Source: a bacterium | GTDB lineage: Bacteria > Bacillota > Clostridia > Lachnospirales > Lachnospiraceae | Direction of reading: 5' to 3' | Length of the DNA: 51,630 bases | NCBI GenBank assembly: GCA_030524675.1 | Contig: JAUNGE010000024.1 | Location: forward strand, 1-51,630 | Shown here: one piece after another, positions 47,432 through 51,630 of the stretch | Layout: each line of letters begins with the position of its first letter | Numbering within the stretch: position 1 is the stretch's first letter | Made by a program: the position numbers and the translations under genes | The notes under the pieces: generated by a model | What the model was told of the DNA's origin: nothing | What the model saw: the letters and a program-made list of their open reading frames with translations, nothing else | Database searches by the model: none

Positions 47432-48586
47432 CTATCCTCTCTGGTAGCGTCTCAAACGTGGAAGCAGTTCTTCCAGTGTCCTCAGGCAATAGTCTACTTC
47501 TTCCTCTGTATTAAATCGACTGAAGCTAAAGCGAATCGTCGAATCCAACAGGTCATTTTTCACACCGATTCCCTTCAGCGCTCCGCTGATTCCAGGATGA
47601 TTGGAAGAACACGCCGACCCCGAGGACACATAAATCCCCTTATCCTCCAGAGCATGAAGCAGCACTTCACTTCTCACTCCGCGAAATCCCGCGCTGACAA
47701 TCTGCGGCGCACTCTCTCGCCCCGTCAGTCCATGAACCGTCACGCCATCCAATTTTTGAAGGCCCTCTGTCATCTTCTCCTTCAGCCCATACAGATAGTC
47801 TATCTTCTCTTCAAAATTCGTATACGCCTCTTTTGCCGCTGCGCCAAGTCCTGCTGCCCCAGGTACATTGTCTGTTCCGGAGCGCATACCTCGCTGCTGC
47901 CCGCCGCCATAAATCAGCGGTTTTACTTTTGCGCCCTCCCGAATATACAAAAAACCAATTCCCTTCGGCCCATGAATTTTGTGCCCGCTGACAGACATCA
48001 TATCAATTTTCATGCGTTTTGGGCGAATCAAATATTTTCCATACGCCTGAATCGCATCCACATGAAACAAAACATCCGGTTTCTTATGCTTAATTCGGTT
48101 TCCAATCTCCTCAATCGGCTCCACTGCGCCAATCTCATTGTTCACATACATAATCGAGACAAGAATGGTATCTTCACAGATTGTCGCCTCCAGCTCATCC
48201 AAACGGATATGTCCATTTTCGTCCACCGGAAGATATGTCACACGGAATCCAGCTTCCTCCAGCACCTGCATCGGATTGTATACCGCTGCATGCTCAATGG
48301 ATGTCGTGATAATATGGTTTCCTGCCCTCTTATTGGCAAATGCAGCGCCAAACAGAGCCATATTGTTGGACTCCGTGCCGCCCGACGTAAACAGGATTTC
48401 CTTTTCCTGCACCTTCAATGTCTTTGCAATCTCCACGCGGGCCGCTTTCAGGAGATTTTCCGCATCCACACCCTTCTGGTGCCTGGAAGAGGGATTTCCA
48501 TAATCCTCCATCATCGCCTTTACCACAACATCCCTGACCCCATCCAGCACCTTGGTTGTCGCTGAATTGTCAAAATATACTTCCAT
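47432..48586 (-). CDS. Cysteine desulfurase (NifS/IscS family)
   Basis: Pyridoxal-phosphate enzyme releasing sulfur from cysteine, 384 residues. DNSATTK near residue 6, the PLP lysine in SVSGHKIHGPKG and the catalytic cysteine in SSGSACSSNHPG are clear. Adjacent to thiI, matching the B. subtilis NifZ-ThiI pair, so tRNA thiolation is the likely main role rather than general iron-sulfur assembly. The start at 48586 is favoured over 48592, which abuts the AAAGGG site. Confidence 0.93.
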   Translation of the reverse strand: MEVYFDNSATTKVLDGVRDVVVKAMMEDYGNPSSRHQKGVDAENLLKAARVEIAKTLKVQEKEILFTSGGTESNNMALFGAAFANKRAGNHIITTSIEHAAVYNPMQVLEEAGFRVTYLPVDENGHIRLDELEATICEDTILVSIMYVNNEIGAVEPIEEIGNRIKHKKPDVLFHVDAIQAYGKYLIRPKRMKIDMMSVSGHKIHGPKGIGFLYIREGAKVKPLIYGGGQQRGMRSGTDNVPGAAGLGAAAKEAYTNFEEKIDYLYGLKEKMTEGLQKLDGVTVHGLTGRESAPQIVSAGFRGVRSEVLLHALEDKGIYVSSGSACSSNHPGISGALKGIGVKNDLLDSTIRFSFSRFNTEEEVDYCLRTLEELLPRLRRYQRG

Positions 48587-48711
48587 TTTCATTTCCCTTT
48601 CCACATATCTTCCGCTGTTCTTCCAATTTAAGCTTTTCTTTTATCGCTTAGGTCATTCCGGCATATTTTTCTATTTTGAACTGTTTTCGTAATTTTAAGT
48701 GATTCTTCCGT

Positions 48712-49263
48712 TTACTCCTCGAAAAATGCCGTCACTCTGCTGATAACCTCCCAAAACTCTGCCTGCTCCTTTACTGGCACAGAATCCGTCCTGTGAAATC
48801 CCAAAGGCGGCAGAACCTCTGTAACGCGCATTTCTCCCAGGCACACCTTCGCCGTCCGGTAAGCATATTCAAAACTGTCCGACTCACTGCCTGCCACCAG
48901 CACCACAGCACCTTTTTTCGTTTTGGAGAGAAGCCTTTTTTTCTGAAACACGCGCGCTGAAAAATAAATCTGCAGACGGCTCAACACCGACAGAAGCGGT
49001 CCTGTCAGCTCAGTAAAATACAGTGGAGAGACAATCAGCACATTGTCACACTCTTCCAAATAAGAAAACACCTCCTGCATCTCATCTTTCACGCAGCATC
49101 CCTCATGCGTCCAGCAATACCTGCAGTCTACACACGGTGCAATCTGACTGCGGTACACATTCACAATCCGATATTCCCCTGAAAGGCTCTGGCATACGGC
49201 ATCGACCACATCGCTGCTTCCTCCGCGCTTTCTGGGAGACCCATTAAAAATCAAGGTTCTCAT
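48712..49263 (-). CDS. Flavodoxin-fold iron-sulfur flavoprotein
   Basis: 183 residues, NADPH-dependent FMN reductase superfamily. FNGSPRKRGGSS near residue 5 binds the FMN phosphate. CVDCRYCWTHEGCC (near 44-57) has a compact C-x2-C-x2-C-x5-C arrangement as in iron-sulfur flavoproteins, suggesting a 4Fe-4S cluster next to FMN. Electron partner unknown. GGAGGTG lies 8 bases before the ATG. Between rsmE and the cysteine desulfurase; a link with sulfur chemistry is only suggestive. Confidence 0.85.
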   Translation of the reverse strand: MRTLIFNGSPRKRGGSSDVVDAVCQSLSGEYRIVNVYRSQIAPCVDCRYCWTHEGCCVKDEMQEVFSYLEECDNVLIVSPLYFTELTGPLLSVLSRLQIYFSARVFQKKRLLSKTKKGAVVLVAGSESDSFEYAYRTAKVCLGEMRVTEVLPPLGFHRTDSVPVKEQAEFWEVISRVTAFFEE

Positions 49264-49364
49264 TCTTGTCACCTCCATCTGACGACCCCATCTGACCCTA
49301 TCTGCTTTTCGTCTTATCTCTCATCTCATATTTCTGATTGTTTGCTCTTTGTTTTATGTCTCCA

Positions 49365-50117
49365 TCAATTCTGATTGATTCCGATTTCCATATGATACAT
49401 CAAAATGGACAACATCGCAAGCCCTGCAGTCTCTGTTCTCAAAATTCGTTTCCCCAGACTGACAATCACTGCGCCTGCCGCTTTCACCTCTTCAATCTCT
49501 TCCTCCGCGAATCCGCCTTCCGGCCCAATCACGATGCCGATGCGCATTCCAGGCTTTATCACGCTCACTGCATGTCTCAAACTTTCCATTCCTTCTGCCG
49601 ATTCATACGGAACCAGCACCATATCCAGAGCTGCCATCTCCTGAATACATTTTTTATAGGAAAGAATCTGCCCCACTTCGGGTACAATCAGGCGTTTTGA
49701 CTGCTTTGCCGCGCTCTCAGAAATCATATTCCAGCGCCTGCGCTTTGCCTCTTCCTTTTTCGGCTCAATCTTCACGACAGAATACTTCATCGCTACCGGC
49801 ACGACCTGGGATACACCCAATTCCACCGATTTTTGAATAATCCACTCCAGTTTATCACCCTTTGGAAGTCCCTGATACAGCACAATCTCTGCCGGAAGCT
49901 CTGTATCCCCCTCGGATGCTGTCAAAATGCGGACAATTATCTGCTCATCCTGCAATGATTCTACTTCACAGAAGTAGTCCATTTTCTGCCCATCGCTGAC
50001 GCGCACCTTCTCACCTGGCTTCATGCGCAGCACATTTTTGATATGGTTCACATCCGCCCCGACAATTTGTATCTGCTGCCCGCCAATCTGTTCCGGTTTT
50101 ACAAAAAAACGATACAT
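49365..50117 (-). CDS. rsmE: 16S rRNA m3U1498 methyltransferase RsmE
   Basis: SPOUT methyltransferase modifying U1498 of 16S rRNA, 250 residues. An N-terminal PUA-like domain (MYRFFVKPEQ, HIKNVLRMKPGEKVRVSDG) and the C-terminal knot motifs GIVIGPEGGFAEEEI and LGKRILRTETAGLAM are visible. GGAG precedes ATG. It follows prmA by 107 bases, the usual Firmicute pair. Confidence 0.95.
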   Translation of the reverse strand: MYRFFVKPEQIGGQQIQIVGADVNHIKNVLRMKPGEKVRVSDGQKMDYFCEVESLQDEQIIVRILTASEGDTELPAEIVLYQGLPKGDKLEWIIQKSVELGVSQVVPVAMKYSVVKIEPKKEEAKRRRWNMISESAAKQSKRLIVPEVGQILSYKKCIQEMAALDMVLVPYESAEGMESLRHAVSVIKPGMRIGIVIGPEGGFAEEEIEEVKAAGAVIVSLGKRILRTETAGLAMLSILMYHMEIGINQN

Positions 50118-50224
50118 GCCTCACTCCAACCTTACTTCAATTTTTCTATTATGATTTTCCACATTCTGATGCCCAAATCACAACCATGTTCTTCTTTATT
50201 TTCTGTTCTTTGCTTTTTTGTCCG

Positions 50225-51181
50225 TCAGCGCTTTCTCACAGTCACATTTACCCACTCGCCTTGGTGATTGACCTGTATTAGCTCAAACGCAGTATTTGCC
50301 GCAAACGCGTCCAGCACATCCTGCTCCTTGAGATTGATAATACCGGATGTGATAAAAATTCCGCCTTTTTTCAGATGCACAGCGACCTCGTTTTGCAGCA
50401 TCATGATGACCGGAGCTAAAATATTGGCCACCACAATGTCATAACACTCATATCCAACTTCATCCTGAATCTTCTTATCATCAATGATATTTCCCTGGAG
50501 TACCTTAAACTGTGCAGTATCAATTCCATTGGACTCCAGATTTTCTGCCACCGCAGCAATCGCATTTTCATCCAAGTCGGTTCCCATCACAGACTCTGCG
50601 CCCAGTTTCAGTGCAGCAATTCCCAAAATACCGCTCCCCGTTCCCACATCCAGGACTTTCACGCCATCTTTGACATATTTTCTGAGCTCGCGGATACACA
50701 GCTGCGTCGTCTCATGCATACCTGTGCCGAACGCAGTACCTGGGTCAATCTGAATCAGAAGTTTTTCTTTGTGTTCCTCCGGCACGCTCTCCCAGGTCGG
50801 CTTAATTAAAATATCATCTACCGTAAATGGCTTAAAGTACTGCTTCCAGTTGTTAATCCAGTCTTTATCCTCCGTCTCGGACGCCTCCAGTTCACAGCTT
50901 CCCAAATCCACGAACGGGCGAAGCTCTGCCAGGCCGTCCTGCAGGTTATCCAAAATGGTCTTCACATCTGCATCTTCTTCCAGATAAAAACTGACTTTCG
51001 CCTTTCCGTCATCCGGTCCCAGATCCGGCAGAATATCAATAAACATTCCTTTTGTCTCTTTTTCTGTCAGCGGCACATGGTCTTCGATCTCAATGCCCTC
51101 GATTCCAATTTCACTGCACAGTTCACTGATTAAATCCACAGCCTCCGTTGTTGTGGATAATGTAAATTTCTTCCACTTCAT
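50225..51181 (-). CDS. prmA: Ribosomal protein L11 methyltransferase PrmA
   Basis: SAM-dependent trimethylation of ribosomal protein L11, 318 residues. The N-terminal L11-recognition domain is followed by GTAFGTGMHETTQLC and motif I VLDVGTGSGILGIAALKLGA, then VANILAPVI. First gene of the minus-strand series prmA-rsmE-flavoprotein-desulfurase-thiI, with its own promoter about 180 bases upstream. Confidence 0.95.
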   Translation of the reverse strand: MKWKKFTLSTTTEAVDLISELCSEIGIEGIEIEDHVPLTEKETKGMFIDILPDLGPDDGKAKVSFYLEEDADVKTILDNLQDGLAELRPFVDLGSCELEASETEDKDWINNWKQYFKPFTVDDILIKPTWESVPEEHKEKLLIQIDPGTAFGTGMHETTQLCIRELRKYVKDGVKVLDVGTGSGILGIAALKLGAESVMGTDLDENAIAAVAENLESNGIDTAQFKVLQGNIIDDKKIQDEVGYECYDIVVANILAPVIMMLQNEVAVHLKKGGIFITSGIINLKEQDVLDAFAANTAFELIQVNHQGEWVNVTVRKR

Positions 51182-51352
51182 TCAGTCTATTCCTTTCCTC
51201 TCTTTTCGTTCTCTTTTTTGTTCTTGATTTTCTTTCTTCTTCTTCTCTCTCCTATTACAAGCCTTCTTCATTTGTTACAGGCTTTCTTTTTTATTTCTCA
51301 TGTTTTCATATTTTCTTCCGTTTTTGCTTTCCGCCCATTTGAGTCACCTGTT

Positions 51353-51381
51353 ATCATAGCATGTTTTTTTCAGGCTGTCTA
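51353..51381 (-). promoter_or_regulatory. prmA operon promoter
   Basis: On the minus strand TAGACA (51381-51376) and TATGAT (51358-51353) with a 17-base spacer. The leader of about 165 bases is purine-rich and contains a small AAGCCT/AGGCTT hairpin (51259-51284). Confidence 0.6.
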
Positions 51382-51478
51382 CATCCGCGAAAGTGGTTTC
51401 TTAGCATAACCATCAGCTTCGCTTTTTTCATATTTACTTTTTCGTATTTACTTTTTTATAATTAACCAGCCAGAAAAC

Positions 51479-51499
51479 CCATGACCTTTTAGGTCATGG
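51479..51499. other. 9-bp hairpin near the right edge
   Basis: CCATGACCT-TTT-AGGTCATGG, perfect stem, 3-base loop, no T run on the plus strand. The flanking AGAAAACC on the left gives the look of an IS200/IS605-type end hairpin, but no transposase is near. Confidence 0.5.
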
Positions 51500-51524
51500 A
51501 ATGAATGGCATCATGGTGAAATAT

Positions 51525-51571
51525 ATATGTTTTACTAAATACTTGTGTTTCAGTAAAACATATGCTACAAT
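51525..51571 (+). promoter_or_regulatory. Promoter overlapping a 12-bp inverted repeat
   Basis: ATATGTTTTACT (51525-51536) and AGTAAAACATAT (51552-51563) are a perfect 12-bp inverted repeat with a 15-base spacer. TTGTGT (51543-51548) and TACAAT (51566-51571), 17 bases apart, form a promoter lying within and just after it, so a bound regulator would control initiation. Confidence 0.6.
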
Positions 51572-51620
51572 ATATATACAGGAAAACCTATTTCCAAGTC
51601 TATAGAAAGGAGAAAACGGT

Positions 51621-51630
51621 ATGTATCTTA
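51621..51630 (+). CDS. Start of a gene cut by the window edge
   Basis: Only Met-Tyr-Leu is visible. AAAGGAG lies about 8 bases before the ATG and a promoter with operator lies upstream, so a real gene begins here; its product cannot be judged. Autoregulation through the inverted repeat is plausible. Confidence 0.6.

Noticed and set aside
47597-48565. Plus-strand open frame (322 codons) opposite the cysteine desulfurase
   Set aside because: Shadow of a strongly conserved gene; no ribosome site and no recognisable motif.

Overview
The window looks like chromosomal DNA from a Lachnospiraceae-type gut Clostridia (low-to-mid G+C Firmicute). The grounds are GGAGG-type ribosome binding sites, sigma-A promoters, and a right-hand block of housekeeping genes in Firmicute order (prmA-rsmE, cysteine desulfurase-thiI, mtaB, ireB-ruvX-DUF1292, RNase J, a short MltG-like gene-trmR-U32 protease, era, recO, glyQS). 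Genus cannot be fixed from sequence alone. I see no tRNA, rRNA, CRISPR array, prophage or intact insertion sequence.

Left part (1-8.6 kb). A geneless AT-rich stretch ends in a strong hairpin terminator. It is followed, on the minus strand, by a PflX-like radical SAM protein and the copper-homeostasis-type protein CutC. Diverging from cutC is an L-rhamnose catabolic operon, rhaM-rhaB-rhaA-rhaD (mutarotase, kinase, isomerase, aldolase), with a perfect inverted repeat at its start site. No rhamnose transporter, lactaldehyde reductase or obvious dedicated regulator sits beside it. An SGNH esterase and a maltose/galactoside-type O-acetyltransferase follow as a divergent pair.

Central part (8.7-20.7 kb) is the most interesting region: a ten-gene minus-strand cluster. 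In transcription order it encodes a CUT1 sugar-binding lipoprotein, two ABC permeases, an NAD-dependent epimerase-type dehydrogenase, a glycyl radical enzyme (GRE) activase, a GRE of unrecognised subtype (active site GCWE), DhaK-like and DhaL-like kinase subunits with all catalytic residues, a BglK-like ROK sugar kinase and a GH1 (probably 6-phospho-)beta-glycosidase. The set reads as an uptake-and-degradation route for a beta-glycoside whose aglycone or sugar is processed by radical chemistry and dihydroxyacetone-kinase-like phosphorylation. I cannot assign it to an established pathway with confidence. A CdaR/PucR-type regulator diverges from it, with a triple GAAC/TTC palindromic array upstream, followed by an AraC-type regulator and a MATE exporter.

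Next (25-33 kb) come an unlisted 41-residue membrane protein, a large LacZ beta-galactosidase with a clear promoter and operator, a lipoprotein with two copies of one domain, glyQS with a second lipoprotein, and recO.

Right part (33-51.6 kb) is the conserved minus-strand housekeeping block. It is rich in tRNA modification functions (mtaB, thiI with its cysteine desulfurase, trmR with a U32/TrhP-type protein), ribosome methylation (rsmE, prmA), cell-envelope and regulatory small proteins (MltG-like, IreB), and a lone plus-strand HPr-like gene that lacks the phospho-histidine. The window ends a few codons into a new plus-strand gene with its own promoter and operator.
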